Below, piece after piece: positions 36,309-49,340 of a stretch of 64,000 bases of DNA. The stretch spans positions 57,619,341 to 57,683,340 of the forward strand of contig JANVCC010000018.1 of assembly GCA_025345505.1 (NCBI GenBank), read 5' to 3'. The stretch's first letter is position 1, and each line of letters begins with the position of its first letter. The stretch comes from Todiramphus chloris collaris (taxonomy: Eukaryota > Chordata > Aves > Coraciiformes > Alcedinidae). A program made the position numbers and the translations under genes. The notes below the pieces were generated by a model. That model saw nothing but the letters and a program-made list of their open reading frames with translations, was not told the DNA's origin and did no database searches.

Positions 36309-39300
36309 ATATTTGAGGATGCTTGAACTTTTTTTTTTTTTTTTTTAAAAGGTTCTTTGGCTTCCCCCACAAAGGAGGAAAAAAGGCTTGATCAAGGCAG
36401 GAGAAACTATTGTCCTGAGGGTACAGATGAAGAGTCCAAAGTCTGACAAGCTCAGGCCAAAAGATTCCCCATGACAGCCTGGTGAAGAGACAAAGTCTAA
36501 GACCACAAGAGTTTGCCCCAGAATACATTAGGTTTTATTGAAATGGGAAACAATTCATTACCTTCATCAGTTTAAAAAAAAAATAAATAAATAAACCATC
36601 AAGTACCTACAAAATTCTTGATCCACAGCAAGCCCAAGGCCTGCAAGTTGGGGAGACCTCACGTGGACATCTACCCACCTGCTGACTTTTCTTGCCACCT
36701 GCCTTCTTATATGCCCCAAAAGATTCCCCAGACAGGGTCATCTTAGGTTGAGATGGAGGAAATACCATATATTGGCAACATCTACAGCTTTCAGTCAACT
36801 TCATGGCTACATGAGCTCATCTGGCAGAAAATTTAAAACTCACTGCAGCAGGCAACATCTTCCCCATCCACCATTCTGTTAGGTCACAGCTAGATGGAAA
36901 AAGACAATCCAGAAAGTACCTCAGGCCCACACTCAAATAGCTAGAGAAGAAAAAGGTTCTTTGGTGCAAGGTGGGGAGAACCAAAGCATTCGCCTCAAGT
37001 CTTTTTTAAAGGCTTCTTCTCCAACGCTTTTTAATTATTTTACTTCCTTGAACTCAATCGCTATTGATAAAAGGGATGTACTTCTGCAAATAAGCCAGAC
37101 ACAGCTTAAACAACAATTGCTGCATATATGAAGCCTGAAATTCAGGACAAATAGAAGTTCAGAGTCAAAAAAATAATACGTCAAACTGTATATGCTATGT
37201 ACAAAAAGCAAGAATTTTTTTTTTTTTCCTGATACATTTCTTGTGATTGTACCTAATTGTAAGACTGCCACCCAGGATTTTATGTCAACAGAAAGAAGAT
37301 GGAATTCACATATGCAAAACCTGTGAAATCACACCATTTAAATACCTGGCAAATAATATTTATTTTATGGTTACACTCCAAGTTAATATTGCATTTATAA
37401 ATATAAAAAATAAAATCAATGAATAAACCACACACAAAAAAAAATTAACAGCTACTCTCACAAAAAAAAAAAAACCAAAAAAAAACAACCCCACACAGAA
37501 CAACAACTTTTGGAATTTATAAACATGGCTTACAAGCATCTGAAATTGCCTGATGTTTTCAACTATCTCTGATATAGGCTGCTTATAGAAATAGATCTTA
37601 TAACAACATCACTTGTCAAATAAAATGTGACCATTTGTTTGTTAAAACAATTTACATGCACTTGCATGACATCATGCTATGAGCAACTCAACTCTACATT
37701 CCTGTCCAAACAAATCTAATCTCTTCCTTACAACAAGCACTCCAGAGCCTTCAAGTTGATTTTACCCAAGAGTATTTCTGGTCTATCTTTGGAATGCTTG
37801 TCAGGGGGTGAAGGACCAGGAGGGAGTGGAAGAAACACCAGCGAGTAATAAGCGAGTACAGACAGAGGTTAAACTTTACTTTTGGTGTTGACCAAAACAA
37901 TTATACCATTCCTTATAAACCACTGCTTGGCTAACACTGACCTTCATGAAAACGTTAACAAAGTTAATGCTGTCCTATAGATTTAACCTTTATGAAAAAT
38001 GGCATTTTCACCTCCTCTGCTAACTTACATTATTCCATTCTTACATGCTTCCACTTGGATCATAAATTAGAGGCTCATAACCTGCTGAATGTCCATCTTT
38101 CCTATTTCCCATAAAAACTGCTACTTTTAATGGGCAGGTAGAGGTTTTCTACTAAGCTTTGACTGAAATAACCTTTTTTAAAATCTGAAAACAAAATCAG
38201 GAAATTCATCTTTTAACTCAAGCTGCTTTTTTACTTCCTCACACTCTTTTTACCTCCTTGATTTAAGCTACTGCTCCACAGTTTGCCTTGTGTCTCAGAT
38301 CATAAGCTTTTTAGAGAAGGGAAATTAGGCTCATTTTTTGTGGGAGAAAAAGCCATTCACATTTAAAGCTCTACAGAAACAACAAACAGGATGCATACAA
38401 ATTGCCCCCCACAAATTGCTTTCTTAGAAACATTCAAAAGTTTAAACAAGTTAAAAGTTTAAATCTGTGCCAAAACTTGGAAGTAAGGTAATTTAGGTTA
38501 GCTCTTTGATTTTACTGTCACTTCTGCTCATAGTAGAAGTCCTCAGACTTCGTACTATTTCTCGGAAGTTATGAAACTTAGTAACTTAAAAACTTTACTC
38601 CATTATCTGCAAGAACAGAAGTCAAACAGAGGAGTTAAGAGACAAAAATCAAGAGGAACATAAAGAGCATGTTCTCAAAGGGTTTCTTCCACAGATAAAG
38701 TGTAGCAGTCAATGATGAGGAAGATTACTTCTTCGCTGCTCTCAGTTAAAGGTTTTCCCACTGAAGACCCAAAAGAGAGAAAGACTCTGCCTGTGATGAA
38801 GCACAGTACCAGTCCATTAATTAGAACTAGGCGTTTTGAAGTGACCACTTTTCCAAAAAGATGAATTGCCTTTTGTCCTCTAAATTCTGAAGTTTGTTTG
38901 TAACTTCAGCTCATAAGCACCTGCAATTTCATGTTTTCTATTACCTCCAACACAGATGATTTGCTTTTGTAATGTGTGAGATCACAAAATGTACTTGTGT
39001 AATGTAAAATGTGATCGATTTTTTTTTTTTTTTTTTCCTGTCATGCATTCTGCTACTCATTTGCAGGCATTCTGCAAGAGAAGATATTAAATTGCACAAA
39101 CGTGATTTAAAAATCAGGGAAGTTACCAAATGGTATAGCTTTTATAAAGCACTCGGCTATTATATTGATGGCCATGGGAACATCAGAAATTACTTAAGTA
39201 AATCCTACTGGTCTTGTCCTCCTTCTATGACTTGAACAAAGGGTTCTACATAGATTTACTGACCAACAAAAATTAATTAAACAGGAAGAGTGAGAAAATG

Positions 39301-39956
39301 CAAGCATCTATTCTGAGATCTCCCAGAAGCATTAAAATAATACCTTACTTAGTAGTAGCAGACAATACTGTAAAACTTGACTCTTACAATATTTAGAACC
39401 AACTTTGACCTGTCAACAAGATTCAAGATGAGGACTGTCTGAAATTTTACCTCTAGAAGTAATTTTGTAGGAAAGTATTAGTTAAGGTGGTCATATTTAA
39501 ATACTTGTTGCTCTATCCACCCAGACACAGGCCTCACCCTCATCATGGCTGCTTTGCAACCATTGCCAAAGATCAGAGATCCCATTTTCTTAGGAGTCTG
39601 ACTGGTAGAACAATTAATGTTCCAACTAACACCAAGTTATCTAACTTGGAGTTAGGCTTCAGTGCTTATTATAAGGGCTAAACAGCAACCAAATGTTGTG
39701 TCTTTAGGTAATTATGGGCAAAACTATATTTAACATCACATGAATATACTATTGCCAATTTGGAATAGACTGTCATAAACTCAACTAACACCTCACAGTG
39801 TTCCCTGTCCCTCCTATAAAGACAGTCAAACTCTAGACTGCACTGAGAAGCACAGCAACTTCTCTAAGCTACATTTATCTCTTCCCAGAGAACCTCTTTA
39901 TTTTCCACAACTGTAAATCAGAGATGAATGACTTTATCATGAGAATGAGTCAACGC
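36309..39956. other. Mostly unique DNA right of the CpG island
   Basis: It holds a T run (36330-36347), a T run at 37216-37227, an A-rich tract (37433-37494) and the exon candidate at 39067. Otherwise I see no repeat family or gene. Confidence 0.5.
39067..39197 (+). other. Candidate plus-strand exon
   Basis: A run of 18 Ts, a pyrimidine-rich stretch and CATTTGCAG form a very strong 3' splice site at 39066. The following 131 bases stay open in one frame, reading HSAREDIKLHKRDLKIREVT then KWYSFYKALGYYIDGHGNIR, until a possible donor, TTAA|GTAAAT. Without splicing the frame stops at 39233. An open frame of this length in AT-rich DNA with non-repetitive composition is mildly suggestive. The peptide is not recognised. 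It could be an exon of a divergent transcript from the CpG island, or chance. Confidence 0.25.
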
Positions 39957-40186
39957 CACAGAATCACAGAACATTAGGGGCTGGAAGGGATCTTGAAAGA
40001 TCATCACCCTCCTGCTAGAGCAGGATCACCTAGGGCAGGCCACACAGGAACACGTCCAGGTGGGTTTTGAACATCTCCGGAGGAGACTCCACAACCTCCC
40101 TGGGCATCCAGTTCCAGTGCTCTGTCACTCTCACTGTGAAAAGTTTTCCTTTATGTTTACCTGAAACCTCCTGTGCTCCAGTTTCT
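39957..40186 (-). mobile_element. CR1 LINE copy E, 3' fragment
   Basis: The plus strand begins CACAGAATCACAGAACATTA and GGGGCTGGAAGGGATC, with GTGGGTTTTGAACATCTCC, GGAGACTCCACAACCTCC and CCTGTGCTCCAGTTTC following. This is the reversed CR1 3' UTR and last ORF2 codons, the same subfamily as copies B and D. About 0.23 kb remains, 5'-truncated. Confidence 0.9.
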
Positions 40187-40624
40187 TCATTCTAGTTTGC
40201 CTGCACAATAAAGAACAATAATATGAAATCTTTCCATTTTTTGTTCTACATATAGTCAACACTACTTAAACGAAAAAAAAAAAAAGTGAAACATGTTTCG
40301 AATCTGTATCTTCAACTCCACTTTCCCTGTTTGCAATGAGATCACCGGGAAGCTTCTATACAAGGATTTTTTTATGAATGCCCTTGAAGCACAAACTCTG
40401 ATTCTGAGCTTAGGTATAAGAACATACAGGGCTAAAATTTATGTGACTTAAGTTCAGGAGAAAACAGATTTTAAAAAAAACTATAATGTTTTCTACGAGC
40501 GGTCTGTCAAAATCAGATACTTGTGTATTTACATCCCCAAGGTTCATACTGAATATGACACTAATTATGTCCTCCTTTTCTACAAAGTAAAATTTAAAGA
40601 CCAGACTGGCCACTGGCAAATGGC

Positions 40625-40669
40625 TTTTTTTAATTATTATTATTTTATAAATAAATAAATAAAATAAAC
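40625..40669. repeat. T-rich / (AAAT)n simple repeat
   Basis: TTAATTATTATTATTTTA followed by ATAAATAAATAAATAAAA. It is an AT-only microsatellite. Confidence 0.85.
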
Positions 40670-40845
40670 AATAACAGGAACACCCCCAGCTCTAGTAAAC
40701 GCCCATGTGGTAACATGTTAATGGACAATACCACTGGCTGGTAACACAAAGAAGCTGTATAGAGCATTCCCTAATCACATATTCCTGTTATTAGGAATAG
40801 TAAGATTAATTCAATTATTATCACTTGTCTGCTTCAAACTCCTTC

Positions 40846-40920
40846 AAAAAAAACAAAACAAAAAAAAAAACAGGAAAAAAAAAAAGAAAAAAAAAAAAAA
40901 AAAAAGAAAAAAAACCCAAA
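40846..40920 (+). repeat. A-rich tract
   Basis: Seventy-five bases, nearly all A with scattered C and G, including a 19-A run. It ends about 40 bases before the LTR-like piece. Confidence 0.9.
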
Positions 40921-40958
40921 TGCAGCAGATAAAAAAAAGCCTTCAGTTGAAGACAGTC

Positions 40959-41624
40959 ACTCTTTCTGTACTGTGCAGTTAATCCCAGTTACAACCGGGG
41001 TTGTATTTGATTTGTGCTTGGAGGGTTTTGGTAACAGGGGAGGGGCTACTGGTGTGGCTCCAGTAAGAACATTTCCCTGAAGGAAGCACACACTGGAACA
41101 GTCCATCACTGGGACAACCACAGCCCACAGAAGGGACCCACACTGGTAAGAGAAGTTCATGGAGGACTGTCTCCCCATGGGAGGGATGCCACTTTGCCCC
41201 AGGGGAGGACTTCAAGGAGCTTTTCCTCTGAGGGCGAAGGAGTGGCAGAAACAACATGGAATGGACTAGGACTGACTAAAACCCCCTTTCCCTGACCCAC
41301 TGCACTGCTGGGCAAGAGAGAAGTAGTGTGTATGTGGGGGGGGAGGAGAGATGTTCATAATATCCACTTGTACTTAATCACTTTCCTACCGTGATTCAAT
41401 TGGTAAACGTGTGGTGGCTTTGTTTCAATTAAATTGATTTTGTTTCCCCAAGTTGAACCTGTCTTTCGCTCTTGACCATAATCAGTAAGTGAGCCCTTCC
41501 CTGTCCTTCATCTGATCCTCAAGCCTTTTGTTGTATTTTCTCCTCTGCATTCACCTGGAGAGGGGCCTGAGTGAGCAAGTGGCTTCATGGTGCTTTGTCA
41601 GCTGGGTCGGCTCAAACCATGACA
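40959..41624 (-). mobile_element. Endogenous retrovirus LTR-like piece (solo)
   Basis: Read on the minus strand the piece starts TGTCATGGTTTGAGCC at 41624, a start I associate with common avian ERV LTRs. It continues through sequence of that type (GACAGTCCTCCATGAACTTC, then CAGTGTGGGTCCCTTCTGTG). The far end near 40959 is approximate, and I could not find a clear target-site duplication. No retroviral coding region flanks it, so it is best read as a fossil solo LTR, broken and probably old. The family assignment comes from memory of bird repeats and is tentative. Confidence 0.5.
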
Positions 41625-42743
41625 AGAGCTTTTAATCCCATAACACTATCCCTCCTTGATCACTCCGGGAAAAAATACAGATGTGTTCAAAGTGCTACAG
41701 TTACAACCTGGTTTGCATGTACATCAAATGGTACGTGGAACCCATAAAATAAAATTATGATTAGAAGCAGCAGACTATACCTCCACACAACATTGTCAGG
41801 ACCAACAATTTAGAAAACAGGGCCTTGAAACCACAATAAAAGGAATAAATCTGCAGACAATAAATGTCAATCATTTACATCTTTAATGCCACCTAATAAT
41901 ACTACACATGTAATTACAGTGGAAGGATGCAATTAGCATGATTTATCTGGAATAGGTTGCATTTTCATTCTTTTATGAAAAAGAAGGTACTAACCTACTT
42001 TTACAGAACTACTCTCTGGTTTCAAATTTCTGAACAGAAATCAGTGTAGAAACCTTCAGATGGGACTAAAGCAATCCAGAGGGATCTCAAAGTTACCTTG
42101 AGTAAAAAAATGAAATTGTTTCACTTCACCTATTTCATTAGCCTGCCCTTTTCAAGTCTTTCGGCATGAAATTACCAACATCGGTAACAGACTGCCTCTT
42201 TCTTTTCCTAACACTAAAGGAAGACTACTTAGGAAAAAAAAAATGCAATAGAAAAAACACATCCAACATAGTGGCATATGAACTATAGCGTGCTCATGTT
42301 TATAAAAAGTTTTCCACATGCTATCCAAGGAAAGTTACAAACAGCCTGACTAATAAATAATTTACAACTGGGGAAGCATACATTTTAAGTTGTGTCCAGA
42401 AAGGGATGTATATTTGATTATCAATTCTGACCTTTTACCACCTTAAATCACAAGAGAAAAATAACATCACAACTACAAGCATGCAAAACCCTTTAAGGGG
42501 TTTTCTTCTGAGCAGCTGAAAAGAATAATGAAGTGTCAAAGAGGCCAAAGAAGACATAACACAGGAGCTAGGTAATGTTTTCATAGAGGAGACTTATAGA
42601 GGATACTGGCATTTGAGTTGGGCAAGCCAGCATAGAGCTGAATATGGGAGTGCACAATTTATTGGTGTGCATCTAGGACTGGTGGCAATGAGTGCTGGAC
42701 AGCATTTCAGGGTGAAATAAATGGCATCTTTTCCCCATAGCAG

Positions 42744-42983
42744 ATGGAGAATTCTGGAGTATTTCCAACTTTTAGCTGCAGCTGTAACTGTGGGGAGCCC
42801 AAGGACAAGGAATCTGGCACTTCATCCTTGCCAGCCAACCAGAGGTCAACCCAAGCTAAAGCGATACACACAGCCTTAACTCTGAAGCCCCAAAAAGCTA
42901 CCCAGACATGTTTGATGGGGGAAAAGTTGAAAGGGTTGTCAGTAAACAGGTCAGACAAGGGAAACCCTAGGGGCGTGATTTAA
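42744..42983 (+). other. Open frame after a splice-acceptor-like site
   Basis: CTTTTCCCCATAGCAG directly precedes an ATG that opens 79 codons (MENSGVFPTFSCSCNCGEPK and onward). The opposite strand is also open for 83 codons over 42707-42958. Nothing in either protein is familiar. Two antisense open frames usually reflect stop-poor composition and not two genes. It may be a real exon or an old element. Confidence 0.2.
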
Positions 42984-43056
42984 CATTCATCACCCCCTGC
43001 CCAGCAGCCACACCAACTTTGGCCTTCACACTTCATACCAGTAGACACCAGTAAAC

Positions 43057-43182
43057 ACGCTCGCTGGAGCGGTGAGCCGCAAAGCCAGAGATTCAGAGCT
43101 TGCTGAAATCGGATCTCAACCCTGCGCTACCAAGATCACCACCGGACCCGCTGTCACCCTGCGGCACAGCACAGCTCCCGGC
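43057..43182. promoter_or_regulatory. Small CpG cluster
   Basis: About ten CpG sites occur within 126 bases in otherwise CpG-poor DNA. It could be a minor promoter, an enhancer or a relic of a GC-rich transposon. No core promoter motif is evident. Confidence 0.3.
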
Positions 43183-44137
43183 CCTCCTTTCCACTTAAGT
43201 GGAACCTCAGGGAATAGTTTCCTCCTGGATTATCAGGCTGGACTGGCAAACCAAGAACAGGCAGGTTCACGTCAAGGAAAGAAGAAGAAAGGCACCAAGG
43301 AAACGTCAATTCAGGTCAGCTGTCGAAGAACTGACTCCTAACCTTGCCTCACTGAAAACCAGGAAAAGACAACCTGCTCGCCATCTTAACTTAGACATGT
43401 TATTAACATTTTAAAATTATTCAGACAACAGTCAAAATCTACTCAAGCGTGATCAGTAAAAAATACCTTCGCTTCCACTTCCCATTCAGAGAAATGAAGT
43501 AGGCTTGGAGACGCAATTATCATAACCACCTACTTTCCAGAGCACTAAACCCATATGTAAAGTTCAGCCCAAACTGTGTCCCATGACAGCCTAAAGCTAC
43601 TATGAGTAATACTGTCTTCCAGAGCTCACAAATCAGAAGCTTCAGCCAGTCTCTTCCCACTTTTTCCAGAGACTTCATAATGAAGCTGGTTACCATCCTC
43701 AGAGAGCAGGTTAAGCAGGAAGGTCACAGAAACACTGAAGGAAACTGGCAAAAGCACAAATCCCTAGTCGCAGGGAAGCCTCATACCTGCTGAAGTTTGT
43801 GTTTCAGAGGAAATCCAAGACCCAGAAGCACCTCCTTACAGAAGCTGGAAAACTTCTGCCAGGCTGGAAGTGACTCTCCACCCCATCCCTAAAAAGTACT
43901 GTAAAAATCACCTTCAAATTATACATTAGGCCAGACAAATCTATAACCACATGATGGAGTCCAACTTGCAGTTGATTATCTCCGAAAAAAACCCAGAAAT
44001 GTAGCCCCCGAATAAAATGATTTCAACTTGCCAGCATGAAAATTAACCCTTTCAGTTTAACCACAGTTTCTCTCCTGGTTTCCTTTCTGTTTGCATTAAT
44101 GAAAGCAATTGGAAGGAGTACTCAAGAATTAGACATT

Positions 44138-44156
44138 GGGGGGGGGGGGGGGGGGG
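44138..44156 (+). repeat. Homopolymer of 19 Gs
   Basis: An uninterrupted G run between GACATT and AGGTTT. Its length is uncertain. Confidence 0.9.
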
Positions 44157-46568
44157 AGGTTTATAATAATCAAATATGCAGAAAATAAGAGAGAAAAAAA
44201 TATATACATGCACTTTACTGAAATGGTACTTGTCTCATGTAAAGAGAGGAGAGCAAGTCATGTTTAATTCTCAGATTTCCTCCAGAGAGATGCAGGTATA
44301 GCTTCAGTGAAAACACATATAACAATCCTGCAGCATTGCTTCAGTGATGCTTGAAAGATTTCTTGTTTAATTAAAGTGTTCCTAAAAACACAAAGAGGGA
44401 AATAAAGCACCAATCTTCCTGAACGTAAGCAGATTTTCTGGAGTTTTTCATCTAACCGTGACAAATGCTCTACAAAATTGACTCTCTGCATTAGAAACTT
44501 GCATCAACCTAGCCCGAAAACAAAAATATTCACACTTCTCATTTTTTCCCCCTCCTTGTTCAAGCTAGAATATGTAGTATCCATAACACATATGGCTCCG
44601 CAGTGAACTGTGACTTCAGCGTACTTACTTGACAATGAAGAAGGCCCAAAGGCCCATATTTGTAAGAATAAAGCAGATCATACTAATCTGGCTCTAGGAA
44701 TTTAAGGACTGGTATCATATTGCAAGTGGCTACCCACTCGAACATAATTTCTCCTCAGGTTTTTCTTTCTACTTGAACTGCCAGCAGTGTTAATCAACTC
44801 ATTCAAGCAGCACATATTACCACTACAGAATCCAAGGAAAGCTCTAGATCCTACACTGAACATTCTCCAACACACAAAACCACACAGAATATAAATGTAA
44901 TTGGTTTTGACGTTCCCCCTAAACAAACCAGTTTCCACTAGCGAGTTGGAAGCTTGGACACGACATTCGAAATTGTTTTACAAATGCAGTCTTGAAGGCT
45001 TGAGAATTTTTGTTTCATTCAAAATAGGAAGCCAAAAATGGGATAGATTTTCTTGGTAATGAGAAGTTTCAACTGGAAACCACAAAGTTTATACTAATTT
45101 CTCTGGGTAGTCCTGAAATATCCTCTGAACAGGGTTGCTTAACTTCTCTAAGCACAGACAGTTTAAAAAAGAATAAGCAAGAAACATCCTTTAGAGTTGA
45201 AGCATTTTCCCAGAACTTCCAGAGAACTGTACGAGTTTCAAGCATGTTCAACAAGATGTAACACTGCCAGTATATAAAAATGTGATTCAAAGGTCTAGGC
45301 CAGCAAATACTGTCTTAACTTTTTTCTTTTTAAATCCCTCTCTTACAGTACTGAGGCACTGTATGTACATTATGTATCTGATCAGAATTTGACCTAACTT
45401 CATACTTCTTTTAAATAGTGGAGTGGGGGTAAAAAAAAGAAAAAAAAAACAACTTTGAGCTTCCATTGTTTGTTGACTTCTCATTCTTCATTTTCATTAA
45501 TATTGTAGGTTTCCTATTTAAAGAGCATTTCAATTATCATTATTCCTGGAGTTTTGTATGTCAAGAAGTCATCAGGAGTGATGTATTGTACATGAAAAGA
45601 AAAAAGCTAAAACAGATCTGGGTCAACTATACTGTCACTTCAGTAGATGTTACCAGCAACCAGTGGGAGAGATGGGTTTTTTTCCACATCTAAACAGCTA
45701 AACCAGCTCCTGATCTTTCTCAAAGCGGAACTTTAAAACAAGCACTTTGTGAATATCTGTATGTTTGCCTTCAGAGTATACTTTTATGACAACAGGCTGC
45801 TAGTCCTGTACATTTTCCAGTGTGTAAATTCCTCATCAGACTGAAAATGCAACATACAAGAGAGCAACAGAGTGACAAACACACACTACATAGGCGAGAC
45901 ACAAAAGTCAGAGCAAATCCCTACAATCACAACAGTTGCAAGCATCATGTAACCCTGAACTGAATACATTTTAAATGAGAGACTATGCCTTCAAATGTAG
46001 TAAATATGATATTGATTGCATTCTTAATAACATTGAGATCTTTACATGTAGTGAGAGTCCCATGACAGAAGGCACCTTGTCCATAGAAACTGCTTAAGAA
46101 TTCTGTACCAGCTAAGCAAAAGAGAACTCTTAATCTGCTCTTTTAATCTTCTAGTTAAGCACCAAGCAATACAATGACCAGTCAAAACTACTTACTCAGA
46201 TATTAAGCTTTACACTGAACCTATACTAAACTATCTATACACTACAGAATTTTGTACAAATCTGTACTGCTCTTGTAAAAAACAAAGATATAATCTTTGG
46301 TTAGCTCTAGGAACAGCTCATGGTTTTCATACAAGGATAGGATTTTAGGATCATATAACAGCTAAAAGTTGAATGCTTTTGCTTTAAAAAAAAAAAAAAA
46401 AGTAGCCTGAAATAATTAGCAGTTTTAACTATGATACCATTTCGAAAGGGGTAATGAGATTCTATCTGAACTAGTGAATCAAGTCACCAGGCACTTGGAG
46501 CAAGATGTCACTAACTTAAGAAATAACCAAGAGCATGGTTAAAGTTAACATAATGAAAGATGAAAACC

Positions 46569-46625
46569 TTTTTTTTTTTCTTTTTTCTTTTTTTTTTTTT
46601 AATTTATTAAAAACAATAAAAAAAT
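46569..46625. repeat. T-rich run followed by A-rich run
   Basis: A mostly-T stretch of about 33 bases is followed by AATTTATTAAAAAC and an A-rich stretch. The two halves are roughly complementary and could pair. Confidence 0.7.
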
Positions 46626-48545
46626 AACATAACAAAAATACAAACCCTATGCTTCTGGAACAGAAACTGCTTCTGTTGCAAATTCTAACTTTACAAAAAA
46701 AAAAAAGTCACTCAATTTATTATGAATCAAAACCAGTATAAATAAGTAAACTACTTTTCCCAAATACCAAATATTCTGAATATATTAGCTCAAACTGTTT
46801 TGACAATATGAATGAAGCTTGTTTCCCAAATATTAGTACATATCACAAATGCATCACACACAAAGGTGATATTCTGTGAATTGTTTGGTTTTGACGGTTT
46901 GGGAGGGGGAGTATGATTTCCTTGGTGAGGATCAGCTTGTTTCTTGGTTTTTAACCAGGAGAAGGTTGCCTGTAATAACTTCAGAGCACAAAGCTTCAAG
47001 GAGACTTAAAATAATCCCTTTCAGAATCTGCTGACTCAGTGTGCTTGCTGCTCCAACTCATGCTGGATTTCGTTAAAGTAGCTGAAGGAGTTAATTCCCC
47101 CCTTCGCTGAGCCAATGCCCACAGAAACATGGAATGGGAGCCCGGGAGGTCACGGCCCAGCATGTCATCTGTAACCATCACTAGCCTCAGCAGAAGCTGG
47201 GCTGGCTGTCAACTGTAGACACAAAGGAATGGTAGTGAAGGAATGGACATGCTTCCCTCTCAGTGATCTGCGTTTTGGTTTCAAGCACTGATGGGGTTAC
47301 TGGAGCAGACAGCCGAGGATAACAACTCTTTAAATTGCCCCAAAACAGATCACCAGAGCCTCGGGGAAAACTTAGCTCTGCATTATTTCTGAAGCTAAAA
47401 ACCAAGTCTAATGGAAAGCACTGCACAAACACAACGCACTCTTGCTGACGTACCTTAACACCACACCTTTAGTTACCTGTTGTTGGGGACACCCTTTCAT
47501 GCACATTATCTTATGGATATCCTGAAAAGCAGCCTTGTCCCAGAAGCTACCCAATCCACACAGCTCAATGTGAATAAGCAAAATATATTGAGTTCATTCT
47601 CCTTCTGATGTAACCTAGTTGGAGAACATTAAATATACCTCAATAAAATATAACCTGATACACCAAGGAAGAAGGCTCAACAAGGTCTCCAGAGGCTCCC
47701 CAGGACAAAAGGCTTAAAACAAGGACTCAAAACTAGGGAAAAAAAAAAACCTCATTTGAGGTTTATGTACATCAGAGTGAAGAAGGGCTGGATTATAAAC
47801 ACTCTTTCACCAAGATTAAAATAAGGAATATGTGCCCTAGGATGACATATTGAAAATTAGTCTGAATTAACTCTAAAGTAATTTATTTCACTTTAGAAAA
47901 CTTGTGTAGCCTCTTTTTCCAGAATTAGCCTACTTTAATCCAATTTACCCTAATCCATTCCTAAGGTAAATTACGCTAAACTGAATTTTAATGTGTCATT
48001 TTAATACTGAATGAAAGCAACCCACACAGAATTTTAACACAATTTAAATAAACTATTTTAAATTAATTTTTAATTTGAATGTGACCTTATTGTCACATAT
48101 GGACAAGTCACCTTCCCCCACGGTTTGAAAAAAGGCTATTCGAAATAGAGAAACTGGGCCTGACAACTTGGAACAAGGCATCTACAGACACAGAAAGCTT
48201 CACACAAGGTATCCTCCCTATTAGTTCCTCCTTGGCCAACTCCTTAAAAATCCAAGGCTTAAACAGGCCTGAGGGTTTTCACCTCAGCAAGTGCTGTTGA
48301 ATACAACCATAAGACACCTTTTTCCATGGAACAGTGGAAATCATAAAGGATGAACTTGCAGACTTCCTCTTCCTTAGTAGAACTATGCTTACTAAAGAAC
48401 AGAAGCAAGCAATTCAATTCCAAAGCCTAGCTGTCTTCGTGCTTGACTTGCAGGGTAACTTAAGTTTGTGAATCAGTCTGCATTAAGAACCATAAATCTT
48501 GCTCAAGTCACAGCTTTACAGAAGGAAGGGGGGGGGGCAAGAAGG

Positions 48546-48564
48546 ATAAATAAATAAATAAATA
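48546..48564. repeat. (ATAA)n microsatellite
   Basis: Four to five tandem ATAA units, followed by a degenerate unit, ATACATAA. Confidence 0.85.
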
Positions 48565-48869
48565 CATAAAAGGAAAGAAGTGCAGGTATTTCTGCAAACC
48601 CATTCCTCATCTGCAACAAAAACTTTTTTAAAAGTTCTTTGGTATTGTGCTAGCTAGGGATGCATGACTTTAAAAAATAAATAACATACATACCCAAACA
48701 AACAGAAAATAACCAAACAACCACCATCCCACGTTCAGAGAAGGAGCAAAGGTTATGAAGGTTATGAAAAAGTCTCTCTGGAGCAGAGACCAACGAGCCA
48801 TTCTGCCAAGCTGGAACATTTTCAACCTGCCATCACCCACACCCCATGAAATTGCAGACTACAGTTCTA

Positions 48870-49340
48870 CTAGAATCAAAGAAATGTTGCTTGTAAGGCA
48901 CCTCTGGAAGCCATCTAGGCCAAATACCCCCTTCAAAGGAGCACTATAACAACACTATAACATCAGCCATGACTGTCTAGCTGAGACTTAGAATCCTCCA
49001 TGGACAGAGATTCCCTAGAGCAGTCTGTTCTGCTCCACCACCCTCATCCACGTGACCAGTGCTTCATAGCACTTAATCTGATCCTCCCAAACTACAATTT
49101 GCAGTTGCTACCCCTTGCTGTATTGTTTGCTGCTATCAAAAAGATATCATCTCTGTCATCTTCATAACTGCCCTTCAGGTTCTTGGAGGCTTCTGTTAAG
49201 ATCTACCCCTTGCTCTTCATCCCGAGACCAAACAAGTCCATCTCCCTTCAGGTGCCCTTTCCAGGTCATGCCATCCAGGCCCTAACCATTTCAATCTCAT
49301 CAGCTTCTTAAAACACTCCAGTTTCACTACATCCTTCTAG
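48870..49340 (-). mobile_element. Old, diverged CR1 LINE copy F
   Basis: No open frame survives, but the order of segments matches the reversed CR1 3' region: CTAGAATCAAAGAAATGTTG; GGAAGCCATCTAGGCCAAAT; CCATGGACAGAGATTCCCTA with GAGCAGTCTGTTCTGCTCCA; CAGTTGCTACCCCTTGCTGT; CTTCATCCCGAGACCAAACA (the CTCCAGGCTGAACA counterpart); and AACACTCCAGTTTCACTACA. Divergence is clearly higher than in copies A-E, so it is the oldest CR1 here. The ends are approximate. Confidence 0.75.

Larger units (their letters stand above)
41625..48869. other. Unique DNA with one weak CpG cluster
   Basis: No gene or repeat family was recognised apart from the pieces listed separately: an open-frame block at 42744, a CpG cluster at 43057, a 19-G run, a T/A tract at 46569 and an AAAT repeat. 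The 46990-47440 part is GC-richer, with frames of 61 and 81 codons on the minus strand that I cannot assign. Confidence 0.45.
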
